NCBI RefSeq assembly: GCF_014268745.2
Contig: NZ_JABWRB020000001.1
Span: forward strand, 3,038,001-3,102,000
Direction of reading: 5' to 3'
Source: Pseudomonas zanjanensis
GTDB lineage: Bacteria > Pseudomonadota > Gammaproteobacteria > Pseudomonadales > Pseudomonadaceae
DNA length: 64,000 nt
A model generated the notes under the pieces. The model was not told the origin of the DNA and made no database searches. It saw only the letters and a program-made list of their open reading frames with translations. This document shows, piece after piece, positions 16,340-25,687 of this stretch; the stretch's first letter is position 1, and every line of letters begins with the position of its first letter. The position numbers and the translations under genes are program-made.

Positions 16340-18166
16340 ATGGAGACGCACAGCCTGATTGAAATGCTGATCTACCTGGCCTCGGCGACGCTGATCGTAC
16401 CGATTGCCGTTCGGTTCGGCCTGGGCCCGGTGCTGGGTTACCTGCTGGCCGGGTGCATCATCGGCCCGTGGGGGCTGAAGCTGATTACCGATGTAAAGGC
16501 GATTCTGGAGTTCGCTGAAATCGGCGTGGTGCTGATGCTGTTCATCATCGGCCTTGAACTCGATCCCAAGCGGCTCTGGGCCCTGCGCCGGATGGTCTTC
16601 GGCGGCGGCGCCTTGCAGATGCTCGCCTGCGGCGGCGCGATCGCAACGTTCTGCGCGGCCCTGGGCCTGAACTGGACGGCGGCGCTGCTGGTCGGCCTGA
16701 CCCTGAGCCTGTCCTCCACGGCCATCGCCATGCAGGCCATGAGCGAACGCAACCTGACCGCCACCGCCGTCGGCCGCAGCAGTTTTGCCGTGCTGCTGTT
16801 CCAGGACATCGCCGCCATTCCCTTGGTGGCGATGATTCCGTTGTTGTCGGCCCACGGCGACACGCCTTCGGGCACCGCGCTGTTGCTGTCGATTGGCAAA
16901 ATCGTCGCCGCCATCGCCATCGTCGTACTGCTGGGGCGCTACGTGACGCGACCGCTGCTGCGCTTCGCCGCACGCTCAGGCTTGCGCGAGATTTTCAGCG
17001 CCGTCGCACTTTTCCTGGTGTTCGGCTTCGGCTTCCTGCTGGAGGAAGCCGGCTTGTCGATGGCCATGGGCGCATTCCTCGCCGGCGTGCTGCTGGCCAG
17101 TTCCGAATACCGCCATGCCCTGGAAAGCGACATCGAGCCGTTCAAGGGCCTGCTGCTGGGTCTGTTTTTCATCGGCGTCGGCATGTCGATCGATTTCGGC
17201 ACGTTGATCAACGCACCGCTGAAAGTCATCACCCTGACCCTGGGTTTCATCCTGATCAAGTTGCTGGTGATCAAGACCATCAGCCGCTTCTTGAATGTCC
17301 CTGCCGGCCAGCGTTCCTGGCAAGCGGTGTTGCTGGGCCAGGGCAGCGAATTCGCCTTCGTGGTGTTCGGTGCCGCGACGCTGGCCGGGATCCTGACCGA
17401 CCAATGGGGCAAGAGCCTGACCCTGGCGGTGGCGTTGTCCATGTGCCTGACGCCTTTGCTGATCCTGCTGCTGGATCGCTTCGAGTCCGTCACCCAGAAA
17501 AACAAGCGCGAATCCGACCTCGTCGACCAGCAGAATCCCCGCGTGATCATCGCTGGCTTCGGCCGCTTCGGGCAGATCGCCGGACGCCTGCTGATGTCCT
17601 GCGGCGTCGACGTGGTGGTTCTGGACCACGACCCTGACAACATCGAGACGCTGCGCAAATTCGGCGTGAAAGTCTTTTATGGCGATGCCACGCGCCTCGA
17701 CTTGCTGCATGCAGCCGGCGCCGCCCAAGCGACGGTCTTGATCAACGCCATCGACAACCAGGAAGACAACCTGACACTGACTCGACTGGCCCAGGAGCAT
17801 TTCCCGGCGTTGCAGTTGATCGTACGGGCGCGGGACATGGGCCACCTCATCATCCTGCGGCAGATGGGCGTGGAGGCGGCCGAGCGGGAGACATTCGAGA
17901 GCGCGCTGTCCTTAGGTCGCAGCGCGCTGGAGCGCATGGGCGTCGGGGCTTACGAAGCGCGTGAGCGCGCGGATCAGTTCCGCCGATTGAACCTCAAGAT
18001 GCTGGAGGAAATCGTCGCCCAGCCGGAAGACGACCTCAAGTTCCGGCATGACGCCTACCGCCGCGCCAATGCGCTGCTCACGGAGATGTTCAACGAAGAC
18101 CGTGCCCACCCCGTGGACAACTGGCCGGAACACCATCGCAACGAAACCGACAAGACGCCGGGCTGA
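16340..18166 (+). CDS. kefC: KefC-type K+/H+ antiporter (CPA2 family) with TrkA-N domain
   Basis: A 608-residue membrane protein. The CPA2 antiporter domain (about 12 TM segments) covers residues 1-380. A RCK/TrkA-N nucleotide-binding domain starts at about residue 398 ([14 protein letters not shown], then LDHDPDNIE and GDATRLDLL), and a charged C-terminal tail follows. This is the architecture of KefB/KefC, which release potassium and acidify the cytoplasm when electrophiles form glutathione adducts. The start at 16340 lies directly after kefF; the open frame from 16136 is a shadow. KefB and KefC cannot be told apart by eye. Confidence 0.88.
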   Translation: METHSLIEMLIYLASATLIVPIAVRFGLGPVLGYLLAGCIIGPWGLKLITDVKAILEFAEIGVVLMLFIIGLELDPKRLWALRRMVFGGGALQMLACGGAIATFCAALGLNWTAALLVGLTLSLSSTAIAMQAMSERNLTATAVGRSSFAVLLFQDIAAIPLVAMIPLLSAHGDTPSGTALLLSIGKIVAAIAIVVLLGRYVTRPLLRFAARSGLREIFSAVALFLVFGFGFLLEEAGLSMAMGAFLAGVLLASSEYRHALESDIEPFKGLLLGLFFIGVGMSIDFGTLINAPLKVITLTLGFILIKLLVIKTISRFLNVPAGQRSWQAVLLGQGSEFAFVVFGAATLAGILTDQWGKSLTLAVALSMCLTPLLILLLDRFESVTQKNKRESDLVDQQNPRVIIAGFGRFGQIAGRLLMSCGVDVVVLDHDPDNIETLRKFGVKVFYGDATRLDLLHAAGAAQATVLINAIDNQEDNLTLTRLAQEHFPALQLIVRARDMGHLIILRQMGVEAAERETFESALSLGRSALERMGVGAYEARERADQFRRLNLKMLEEIVAQPEDDLKFRHDAYRRANALLTEMFNEDRAHPVDNWPEHHRNETDKTPG

Positions 18167-18172
18167 CCGACG

Positions 18173-19141
18173 TCACACACGCCCGAACTTGCGCCGGTAT
18201 GCCATCGGCGTCAGCCCGGTCAGCGCCTTGAACATGCGCTGCAAGTTGGAGCTGCTGCTGAAACCCAGCTCGGCGCCGATGCTGGCGAGGGGCAGCGAGG
18301 TCAACGTCAGGCGCTCGCTGACCTGGTTCAACTTGATGCGCCGGGCGTAGGCCGCGACGGCCTGCCCCGTTTCACGACTGACCTTGCGCGCCAAGGTGCG
18401 CTCGGACACCGCCAGCGCGCTTGCCAGGGCCTGCACGGTGATCCCCTCGGCCGGCATCTGCTCGATCAACCCATGCAACTGCCGCAACCATCCGTTGGGT
18501 TGCTCGATCAGCGTGCTGCCCTGGAACGCCGCATGGGGAATGGCCGGACGCGGTAGCACCATGAGCCGGGTGATGTCGCGCAGGACGTCGCTGCTGACGC
18601 TGCGCTCGATGAGTTGTTCGGCGATGGGCAGGTAGCCGTTCACCCCGGACGCGGTCGCCGTGCGCGCGTTGAACACGCAGTTCTGTTCGCTTTGCCAATG
18701 AACCTTTCGGTATTGCTGTTGCATCGCTTGCGCCAGCCACCAGGTCACCGTCGCGCCCTGCCCGTCCAATCGACCGCTGGCGGCCAGCACGCAGACACCG
18801 GTGCAATAGGACCAGAGCTGCAGTGCTCGGGCTTGCTTCGACAACGCGCTCAAAAGGGCTGTCTGCTCGGTCAGGACGGCATTCACCTGCTCGGCCGATT
18901 CGGCCCAGAAACCGGGAACCAGGACCGCATCCAGCCCGGCGTTTTCCAGGGCCGCTTCCGCGTGCAGGGTCACGCCATGGGCGCACACCACCGGCCCGGC
19001 CTGCAACGCGATGTAGCGTGCCTCGAACAGCGCACGCCCTCGCCTGCGGTTGGCGGCGTGCAGCAGATCGGCAAAGGCGAACAGGCCGGCAGGCATGCAG
19101 TCGGGAAACAGGAGCAGACCGATGCGGAGTTTTTGGGTCAT
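18173..19141 (-). CDS. GlxA-family AraC-type regulator with DJ-1/PfpI domain
   Basis: A 322-residue regulator. Residues 1-185 form a DJ-1/PfpI-like domain (LLLFPDCMPAGLFAFADLLH, and SYCTGVCVLAASG with the nucleophile-elbow Cys). Residues about 220-322 form an AraC helix-turn-helix pair (LASALAVSERTLARKVSRE, then GFSSSSNLQRMFK). I chose the ATG at 19141 (MTQKLRIGL) over the one at 19186 because the domain starts there. It is divergent from the metallo-hydrolase gene and convergent with kefC. Confidence 0.85.
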   Translation of the reverse strand: MTQKLRIGLLLFPDCMPAGLFAFADLLHAANRRRGRALFEARYIALQAGPVVCAHGVTLHAEAALENAGLDAVLVPGFWAESAEQVNAVLTEQTALLSALSKQARALQLWSYCTGVCVLAASGRLDGQGATVTWWLAQAMQQQYRKVHWQSEQNCVFNARTATASGVNGYLPIAEQLIERSVSSDVLRDITRLMVLPRPAIPHAAFQGSTLIEQPNGWLRQLHGLIEQMPAEGITVQALASALAVSERTLARKVSRETGQAVAAYARRIKLNQVSERLTLTSLPLASIGAELGFSSSSNLQRMFKALTGLTPMAYRRKFGRV

Positions 19142-19232
19142 GGCATAAAACGAATCAAAGATGTCAGATCCGGCCATTATGCACACCGGACCGGATCGGC
19201 ACCATGAAGCGCTCGCTCAACAGGAACGCCTC

Positions 19233-20015
19233 ATGAATATCCAGCAGATCCGTAACGCCACCATCCTTCTTGAATTCGGCCCGTATCGCGTGCTCGTCGA
19301 CCCAATGCTGGCGGACAAGGGCACGCTGCCGCCGCTTCGACTGTTTGGTGCCAACCAGCGCAATCCGCTGGTGGCGCTTCCGGCGTCAACAGCGAAGGAC
19401 CTGGAGACGGTCACGCACTGCCTGATCACCCACTGCCAGAAAGGCCATTTCGATCATCTGGACCGCGCGGCCAAGCGCTGGCTGAGGGAAAGACAGATCC
19501 CCGTCATCTGCACACCCCATGACGCCCCGTACCTGGCCAAGCGTGGCTTGAACGTCCAGCCACTTGCCCAGGCACATGACCAATCCAACCCCTTCCTCGG
19601 CGGCACCATTCGCTCCGTGAGATGCACCCATGGGCTGGGCCTGGTGGGCAAGTTGATGGAGCATGGGGTCGGCTACCTGATCGAGTTGCCCGGCGAACCG
19701 AGTGTCTACCTCACCGGCGACACCGTGCTCACCCCCACCGTGCGCGAATTCGTCTTGCGCCACCAGCCGCAGGTCAGCGTGGTGCCGGCAGGCGGGGCAC
19801 GGTTCGATATCGGCGGCGACATCATCATGGGCATCGACGAGACGCTGGAATTCACCCGCCTGAGCCGTGGGACCGTGGTGGCCAATCACCTGGAAGCGAT
19901 CAGCCATTGCCCGACGACCCGCAAGGCCTTGGCCGAGGCTGCCGCACTGGCCGGTGTCGCAAGCCGGTTGTTGATACCGGAGGATGGCGAGACGTTGGTG
20001 TTCCAGGCGGCCTAG
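19233..20015 (+). CDS. MBL-fold metallo-hydrolase (UlaG-like)
   Basis: A 260-residue metallo-beta-lactamase-fold protein. It begins with IQQIRNATILLEFG and carries a His-rich metal motif, THCQKGHFDHLD, in which the usual HxHxDH spacing is widened by extra residues. Later ligands are in YLTGDTV and NHLEAISHC. The ATG at 19233 follows AGGAA; the frame is open from 19161. It is divergent from the GlxA regulator, which probably controls it. Substrate unknown. Confidence 0.82.
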   Translation: MNIQQIRNATILLEFGPYRVLVDPMLADKGTLPPLRLFGANQRNPLVALPASTAKDLETVTHCLITHCQKGHFDHLDRAAKRWLRERQIPVICTPHDAPYLAKRGLNVQPLAQAHDQSNPFLGGTIRSVRCTHGLGLVGKLMEHGVGYLIELPGEPSVYLTGDTVLTPTVREFVLRHQPQVSVVPAGGARFDIGGDIIMGIDETLEFTRLSRGTVVANHLEAISHCPTTRKALAEAAALAGVASRLLIPEDGETLVFQAA

Positions 20016-20872
20016 ATTGCATCCAGCTCGGCGAGCAGTTGCGCAGGAATCGTCAGCGCACTCGCCGAGAGGTTTTCCCGCAGGTGCGCCACGGACGATG
20101 TGCCGGGAATCAACAGGATATTCGGCGCGCGTTGCAGCAACCACGCCAGGGCCACGCACAGCGGTGACACCTGCAAGCGCGCCGCCACGCTGGACAGGGT
20201 TTCCGATTGCAGTGGCGTAAACCCACCCAGCGGGAAGAATGGCACATAGGCGATGCCCTGCCGGCCCAAGTCGGCGATGAGTTGTTCATCGTCGCGATGG
20301 GTCAGGTTGTAGTGGTTCTGCACGCAGACCACCTTCGCAATGCCCTGGGCCTCCCTGACCTGTGCGGCTGTGACGTTGCTCAGGCCCAAGTGGCGGATCA
20401 GGCCTTGGCGCTGCAGCTCGGCCAGTGCCGTGAAGGATGCCTCGATGGAGTCTTCGGTGGGCGAATGCAGGTCGCCCCACACACGCAGGTTGACCACGTC
20501 CAGGACTTCCACGTCGAGGTTGCGCAGATTATCGTGGACCGCACGGGTCAATTCGGCGGGGCTGTGGGCCGGGTTCCAGGACGCGTCGGCACCGCGCACG
20601 GCGCCGACCTTGGTCACGATGACCAAGTCCTGGGCGTAAGGGTGCAGCGCTTCACGGATCAGCTGGTTGGTGACATGGGGCCCGTAGAAATCAGCGGTGT
20701 CGATGTGGTTGACCCCGCTCGCCAACGCTTCGCGCAGCACGGCGACGGCGGCGGCCGGGTCTTTCGGCGGGCCGAAGACCTGGGGCCCCGCCAACTGCAT
20801 CGCGCCATAGCCCATGCGATTGACCGTGCGCTCGCCCAATAAAAAGTTGCCCGCCTTGTATGCAATGTTCAT
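20012..20872 (-). CDS. aldo/keto reductase (YdbC-like)
   Basis: A 286-residue TIM-barrel oxidoreductase. Asp, Tyr and Lys of the catalytic tetrad are visible in HIDTADFYGPH and VTKVGAVRG. The usual catalytic His after the fourth strand is not evident: that segment reads LDVVNLRVWG, as in the E. coli YdbC subgroup. The NADPH-binding end has LIPGTSSVAHLREN. It overlaps the metallo-hydrolase gene by four bases at the 3' ends and is divergent from the LysR gene at 20973. Confidence 0.85.
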   Translation of the reverse strand: MNIAYKAGNFLLGERTVNRMGYGAMQLAGPQVFGPPKDPAAAVAVLREALASGVNHIDTADFYGPHVTNQLIREALHPYAQDLVIVTKVGAVRGADASWNPAHSPAELTRAVHDNLRNLDVEVLDVVNLRVWGDLHSPTEDSIEASFTALAELQRQGLIRHLGLSNVTAAQVREAQGIAKVVCVQNHYNLTHRDDEQLIADLGRQGIAYVPFFPLGGFTPLQSETLSSVAARLQVSPLCVALAWLLQRAPNILLIPGTSSVAHLRENLSASALTIPAQLLAELDAI

Positions 20873-20972
20873 CTCGTAGCCCTCGGATCGATGTGAGTGG
20901 GCCGACTATAGGCGTTGACCATTCCCGTGATAATCAGGTGCAATCAGCACGGGTTGTACGGTGGAGAGAACA

Positions 20973-21929
20973 ATGGCGACGGATATTCAAGACTTGCTGG
21001 CCTTCGTGGCGGTGGTCAATGCGAAGGGCTTTCGTGAAGGCGCGCGGTTGAGCGGCAAGTCCGCGTCGAGCCTCAGCGATGCCGTACGGCGGATGGAAAG
21101 CCGGCTCGGCGTGCGCCTGCTCAACCGCACCACCCGCAGCGTGGTGCCGACCGAGGCCGGCGCCCGGTTGATGGAGCGCATCGTGCCGGCCCTGGGCGAA
21201 GTCGAGGCGGCGATGGACGTGGTCAACGATTTTCGCGACCGCCCTTCGGGCACCCTCAGGCTGAACGTGCCCGTCAGCGCTGCCCGGCTGGTGTTGCCGG
21301 CGATTATCACGCCGTTCCTGAAAAGCTACCCCGACATCCGCCTGGAAGTGGTCACCGAAGAGAGTTTCGTCGACATGCTGGCCGCTGGCTGTGACGCCGG
21401 CATTCGCTACGACGAACGCCTGGAGCAAGACATGATCGCCATCCCCATCGGCCCGCGGTTCCAGCGCTTCGCCACGGCCGCGGCCCCGGCGTACCTCGAC
21501 GCCCGGGGCCGCCCCGAACATCCACGGGACCTGCTGGGGCACGCCTGCCTGACGGGCAAGTTTCCCAGCGGCGCCTTGCCCTTGTGGGAATACGAACGTG
21601 ACGGCGAAACCGTGAGCGTCGACCCGAGCGGCCCGTTGATCGTGCGCATCGGCGGCGCCATGGACCTGGCGGTGCAGGCGGCGGTGGATGGGCTGGGCAT
21701 TGTCCACCTGTTCGAGGACTGGCTACGGCCCCACCTGGACAGCGGCGCCCTCGAACCGGTGCTCGAACCCTGGTGGCAACGCTTCACCGGGCCGTTCCTC
21801 TACTACCCCGGGCGGCGCTACTTGCCTTCGCCGTTGAGGGCGTTTATAGACTTCATCCATGCACAACGCCGTGGGAGCGAGCCTGCTGCTCGCGAAGGCG
21901 GCGGTACATTCAGCATTGATGCAAGCTGA
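20973..21929 (+). CDS. LysR-family regulator with REP-encoded C-terminal tail
   Basis: A 318-residue LysR regulator: winged helix at residues 1-60 (GFREGARLSGKSASSLSDAVRRM), effector domain from about residue 90. The ATG at 20973 lies 12 bases after a GTG that shares its frame, and a GGAGAGAA site precedes it. It is divergent from the aldo/keto reductase and likely controls it. The usual LysR end is near PSPLRAFIDFIHAQ. The reading frame then runs into the first REP arm of the array (from 21871) and ends with RRGSEPAAREGGGTFSIDAS, about 20 residues of translated repeat. Confidence 0.85.
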   Translation: MATDIQDLLAFVAVVNAKGFREGARLSGKSASSLSDAVRRMESRLGVRLLNRTTRSVVPTEAGARLMERIVPALGEVEAAMDVVNDFRDRPSGTLRLNVPVSAARLVLPAIITPFLKSYPDIRLEVVTEESFVDMLAAGCDAGIRYDERLEQDMIAIPIGPRFQRFATAAAPAYLDARGRPEHPRDLLGHACLTGKFPSGALPLWEYERDGETVSVDPSGPLIVRIGGAMDLAVQAAVDGLGIVHLFEDWLRPHLDSGALEPVLEPWWQRFTGPFLYYPGRRYLPSPLRAFIDFIHAQRRGSEPAAREGGGTFSIDAS

Positions 21930-22850
21930 TCCACCGCTTTCGCGAGCAGGCTCGCTCCCACCGGGGGCTTGGCGGTGTAGCTGAAAATCCTGACCCACCA
22001 CAACTCCATTGTGGGAGCGGGCTTGCTCGCGAAGGCGGCGGTACATTCAGCATTGATACAAGCTGATCCACCGCTTTCGCGAGCAGGCTGCTCCCACAGG
22101 GGCTCGGCGGTGTAGCTGAGAATCCTGACCCACCACAACTCCATTGTGGGAGCGAGCCTGCTCGCGAAGACGGCGGCACATTCAGCATTGATACAAGCTG
22201 ACACACCGTTTTCGCGAGCAAGCCCGCTCCCACAGGGGCTCGGCGGTGTAGCTAAAAATCCTGCCCCACCACAACTCCATTGTGGGAGCGGGCTTGCTCG
22301 CGAAGGCGCCGGCACATTCAGCATTGATGCAAGCTGATCCACCGCTTTCGCGAGCAGGCTCGCTCCCACAGGGGGCTCGGCGGTGTAGCTGAGAATCCTG
22401 CCCCACCACAACTCCACTGTGGGAGCGGGCTTGCTCGCGAAGGCGCCGGCACATTCAGCATTGATGCAAGCTGATCCACCGCTTTCGCGAGCAGGCTCGC
22501 TCCCACAGGGGGCTTGGCGGTGTAGCTGAAAATCCTGACCCACCACAACTCCATTGTGGGAGCGGGCTTGCTCGCGAAGGCGGCGGCACATTCAGCATTG
22601 ATGCAAGCTGATCCACCGCTTTCGCGAGCAGGCTCGCTCCCACAGGGGCTCGGCGGTGTAGCTGAGAATCCTGCCCCACCACAACTCCATTGTGGGAGCG
22701 GGCTTGCTCGCGAAGGCGCCGGCACATTCAGCATTGATGCAATCTGATCCACCGCTTTCGCGAGCAGGCTCGCTCCCACAGGGGGCTCGGCGGTGTAGCT
22801 GAGACCTGACCCGCCACAATTCCACTGTGGGAGCGAGCCTGCTCGCGATG
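21871..22850. repeat. tandem array of seven type B REP pairs, about 136-bp period
   Basis: GTGGGAGCG arms recur at 21871, 22011, 22146, 22282, 22419, 22556 and 22692, with a last single arm at 22827; spacings are 135-140 bp. Each unit is an inverted pair of about 88 bp plus a conserved linker of about 48 bp (around CGGCGGTGTAGCTGA). Units are highly similar, so the array expanded recently. The first unit has an extra CTG in its arm. The remaining gap to 23024 is unique, promoter-like DNA. Confidence 0.95.
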
Positions 22851-23024
22851 GCGTCAGTGCATCCACCCCAATTGCCCGCTCGTCTCCCCGCCGCGAGGAT
22901 TTTCGAACCAAGCATTTCGCCACGGGTTCGGACCTACATGACACCGCTGAAAGCCACGGCAACCGGGGTTTGAACGGCGGGTACATCAAGGCTTCTTTGC
23001 GTTTCTCTGCCGGGAGTGTTCGTT

Positions 23025-23708
23025 ATGTGTGACGGTCTGGTTCAACACGTTTCTTCAAAAGATTCCCTGGCGTATTTCGCCCAGCGAGACACCTCCGGCA
23101 GCCGTTTCGGTACATCCGTCACGCCCCTGGACCTGTACGAAACAACGCCGCCCAAGGCTCAGGAGCGGCACAGCCTGGTCAAGCCGAACATGCAGGTCAG
23201 CGCCATTCGCCGTCGCGGCGGGCACTTGGAATGCATCAAGGTTCGCTGGGGCTGGTCGCCGATCTGGTCGGTGGGCACCATGCCGCCGCTGACGCACCTG
23301 CCCTTGCACCTGGTCATGCGTTCCAAAGTCTTCGATCCCATCAAGCACGAAGGCCGCGTACTGGTCGCCGTGGAGGGCTGGTATGAGTCGCAAGCACCCG
23401 CCTCGCCGTCCCAGGCGCCACGCCTCGCCTACCTGACCGCTCGGCAATCGGCGCCGATTTTCCTGGCCGCCCTGGCCCAGGCCAGCGAGACCCCGTTTGG
23501 TTGTGACGGCTTGGCCCTGGTGACCTATGGCGACATCGCCAACCAGCAACAACGGGTCCTGGCCTTCAGCGCCGACGACGCTCTCGACTGGCTGGAGCCC
23601 GATCTGGGATGGGAACAGGCACAACAACTGGTCGCACGCCTGAACGGCACGCAACCGCCCCTTGAACCGGCGCAAACCACCCAACGTCCGGCCCAGGGTG
23701 GCCTTTGA
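23025..23708 (+). CDS. SRAP-domain protein (YedK/HMCES family), divergent
   Basis: A 227-residue SOS-response-associated peptidase family protein. The ATG at 23025 puts Cys at position 2 (MCDG), the residue that in YedK/HMCES forms a thiazolidine crosslink with abasic DNA. It follows a GGGAG site. The Glu of the GWYE motif (E121) is kept, and VRWGWSPIW matches the WGL-P-W motif. The NARAE segment reads VMRSKVFD, and the C-terminal His motif (IHxRMP) reads QQRVLAF, so two usual active-site residues are lost. It may have a changed or lost crosslinking activity. The next gene follows after 17 bp. Confidence 0.82.
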   Translation: MCDGLVQHVSSKDSLAYFAQRDTSGSRFGTSVTPLDLYETTPPKAQERHSLVKPNMQVSAIRRRGGHLECIKVRWGWSPIWSVGTMPPLTHLPLHLVMRSKVFDPIKHEGRVLVAVEGWYESQAPASPSQAPRLAYLTARQSAPIFLAALAQASETPFGCDGLALVTYGDIANQQQRVLAFSADDALDWLEPDLGWEQAQQLVARLNGTQPPLEPAQTTQRPAQGGL

Positions 23709-23725
23709 TTCCAGGAGATGAAGCC

Positions 23726-24607
23726 ATGTACGTGATCATGGGCGCCACCGGCCACGTTGGATCGGCCACGGCCCGGGCCTTGCTGGCGCCAGGGCATGCC
23801 GTGATGGTCATGACCCGCAATGCCAGCCACGCCGCTGAATGGCACGCCAGGGGCACTCAAATCGTCGAAGCCGATGCTGAAGATGTCGAGTCATTGCGTG
23901 CCGCCTTTCGGCTCGGGCGCAGGGCCTTCATTCTCAACCCGCCCGCCGCACCCAGTACCGATACCGACGCGGTGGAACGGCGCACGGTCGCCAACATCCT
24001 CGCGGCCCTTGACGGCTCGGGGCTGGAGAAAATCGTCGTGCAATCCACCGCCGGCGCCCAGCCCGGTGAGCGCATCGGTGATCTCAGCGTCTTGTGGGAA
24101 CTGGAAGAAGGCGTGCGCAACCAGTCGATCCCGGCGGCGATCAATCGCGGGGCTTACTACATGAGTAACTGGGACAACCTGCTCGACACCGTCCGCGAGA
24201 CCGGCAAGCTGCCCACGCTGTTCCCCGCCGACCTGGCGTTTCCCATGGTGGCGCCCCGGGACTTGGGCGAGGTCGCCGCCGCGCGCTTGCTTTCGCCGAT
24301 TGACGACGTTGGCGTGCGTCATGTGCAAGGGCCTCGCCTGTATTCGCCCAACGATGTGGCACAGGCGTTTTCCCAGGCACTCGGCCGGCCGGTCGAGGTC
24401 CAGGTGATCCCCAGGGACCAATGGGAAAGCCATTTCCGGAGCCTCGGCTTCAGCCCCGCTGCGGCGCAATCCTATGCGCGCATGAGCGCCGTCAGCCTCG
24501 ACAGCGGCTTCGAGGTGGGCGACGACGCGGCCCTGCACGGCACCACGACGCTGGAGGCCTACATCCAGGCGCTGGTGCAAAACCATGGCCTGGAAACGCA
24601 CGGCTAA
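23726..24607 (+). CDS. NmrA-like NAD(P)-binding protein
   Basis: A 293-residue atypical short-chain dehydrogenase: the Rossmann motif GATGHVGSATA is at residues 6-16, followed by the NmrA/NAD(P)H-quinone-reductase type body (NPPAAPSTDTDAVERRTVANI, and AINRGAYYMSNW). The start at 23726 has an AGGAG site. It follows the SRAP gene by 17 bp, so the two are probably one transcript. Members act as redox sensors or quinone reductases (QorB-like); the role is unknown. Confidence 0.83.
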   Translation: MYVIMGATGHVGSATARALLAPGHAVMVMTRNASHAAEWHARGTQIVEADAEDVESLRAAFRLGRRAFILNPPAAPSTDTDAVERRTVANILAALDGSGLEKIVVQSTAGAQPGERIGDLSVLWELEEGVRNQSIPAAINRGAYYMSNWDNLLDTVRETGKLPTLFPADLAFPMVAPRDLGEVAAARLLSPIDDVGVRHVQGPRLYSPNDVAQAFSQALGRPVEVQVIPRDQWESHFRSLGFSPAAAQSYARMSAVSLDSGFEVGDDAALHGTTTLEAYIQALVQNHGLETHG

Positions 24608-24680
24608 AGGAATGCAGGAACGGCGCGGCAATGGACGGTAAACTGCGGCGGTCCTTTTTCTTTCCTGCATGAGGCTTTGC

Positions 24681-25061
24681 ATGAGCAACCCAGACATCAC
24701 GTTTATTCCAGATCCGGACGCCGATTCGATTTCCTCCGACGTCGCCGGCTTCGGCGGCCTGCTGGTTTCCACGCAAATCCCCACCCGCGCCGACGGCAGC
24801 CTGGAACTGGGCGACATCACGCTGCAGAGCGAATGCACGTTGCAAGCCCTCAAGGCCGCCTTGGAGGGTGCCGGCAGTTCCATGGACCGGGTGTTGCACC
24901 TGACCATCTACCTGACCGACATGGCCGATCGCGCCGCGTTCAACGAGGTCTACAAACGCTTCTTCACCAAACCCTGGCCGGTTCGCGCCGCCGTGGGCGT
25001 GGCATCGTTGGCGGTCGAGGGGATGAAGGTGGAAGTGACGGCGATGGCGGCGAAGGGTTAA
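24681..25061 (+). CDS. RidA family protein
   Basis: A 126-residue Rid-fold protein (LVSTQIPTRADGSLELGDI, ALEGAGSSMDRVLHLTIYLTD). The catalytic-Arg segment reads WPVRAAVGVASL with Arg kept at the site used by imine/enamine deaminases, unlike the other Rid protein in this window. I chose the ATG at 24681; one at 24669 is also in frame. It lies 73 bp after the NmrA-like gene. Confidence 0.82.
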   Translation: MSNPDITFIPDPDADSISSDVAGFGGLLVSTQIPTRADGSLELGDITLQSECTLQALKAALEGAGSSMDRVLHLTIYLTDMADRAAFNEVYKRFFTKPWPVRAAVGVASLAVEGMKVEVTAMAAKG

Positions 25062-25099
25062 GCGGACGCACTGCACCGTTGTAGCGCTGCACTGCTTTT

Positions 25100-25211
25100 G
25101 TGGCGAGGGAGCTTGCTCCCGCTGGACTGCGAAGCAGGCCCAAGTTTTTTTGCTCAATGCAGAAATTTTGGGGCGGCTTCGCCACCCAGCGGGAGCAAGC
25201 TCCCTCGCCAC
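25100..25211. repeat. type A REP pair (112 bp)
   Basis: Inverted GTGGCGAGGGAGC arms, 112 bp long, preceded by GCTTTTG as at two other loci. Left flank of the structured segment. Confidence 0.9.
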
Positions 25212-25468
25212 AGGTGTTTTATTAACCCAGGTCCCCCGTCCAGCGGGAGACCTTGTTTATCCCGATGTAGGAACGTTCGGGTTCGGGCTACGTTGTCTTG
25301 CGCCGTTACCTACAACTACGCCAGAATCCGCCGGCTTGTGCGCCTGAAGGTCGGACTTTGTCGTTTCCCCGTCGCTGATAAATCAGCGATCGGGTTTAGC
25401 GATCCGACTCAACACAGACGCAACAATGCCCAGTCTCGATTGCAGTCTTTACGTCTGCAACTCGCTTT

Positions 25469-25687
25469 ATGGTGGCTGTGCGTGGGAGACCTTCTGGTCT
25501 ACCCGGGGTTTCTGTGACCCGGATCGCTAACCTGCGTACAGCCGCCACCTTTACTTGTTTAGCGATAGGTCGTGGTGGCTCAACCAATCAAGGCTCAAGA
25601 CGCCACATTGCCCTGGGTGTCCAGCAATTGATCGAACTGAGCGCAATGCTGGCGAACCGTGCATTGGATAACGTCGAAGCACGTTAG
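25469..25687 (+). pseudogene. DUF6124-like C-terminal remnant ORF
   Basis: The 72-codon frame opens with an ATG-less GTG-type start at 25469. Its last 30 residues (RHIALGVQQLIELSAMLANRALDNVEAR) closely resemble the C-terminus of small Pseudomonas proteins now called DUF6124/DUF3077. These carry a stretch like LxIQQLIMLxELAVNRALDN and are normally about 110-120 residues long. The first 40 residues do not look like that family and coincide with the hairpin region. I interpret it as a broken or chimeric copy; expression is not evident. Confidence 0.5.
25471..25545 (+). ncRNA. candidate structured RNA or DNA hairpin
   Basis: GGTGGCTGTGCG (25471-25482) can pair with CGTACAGCCGCC (25534-25545) over 12 positions with two wobbles. 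Inside, GGG-AGACC pairs with GGTCT-A-CCC across a TTCT loop (25484-25504), and CCGGG pairs with CCCGG (about 25503-25522). The fold overlaps the remnant ORF. No promoter is evident, so transcription is unproven. Confidence 0.35.

Noticed and set aside
21871..22850. CRISPR-like appearance of the array
   Set aside because: Both the repeats and the linkers are conserved, units are inverted pairs of 88 bp, and there are no cas genes.
21818..22989. Overlapping open frames with repeated peptides such as SRASPLPQ inside the REP array
   Set aside because: They are translations of the REP units in several frames, with no start signals and no protein family.
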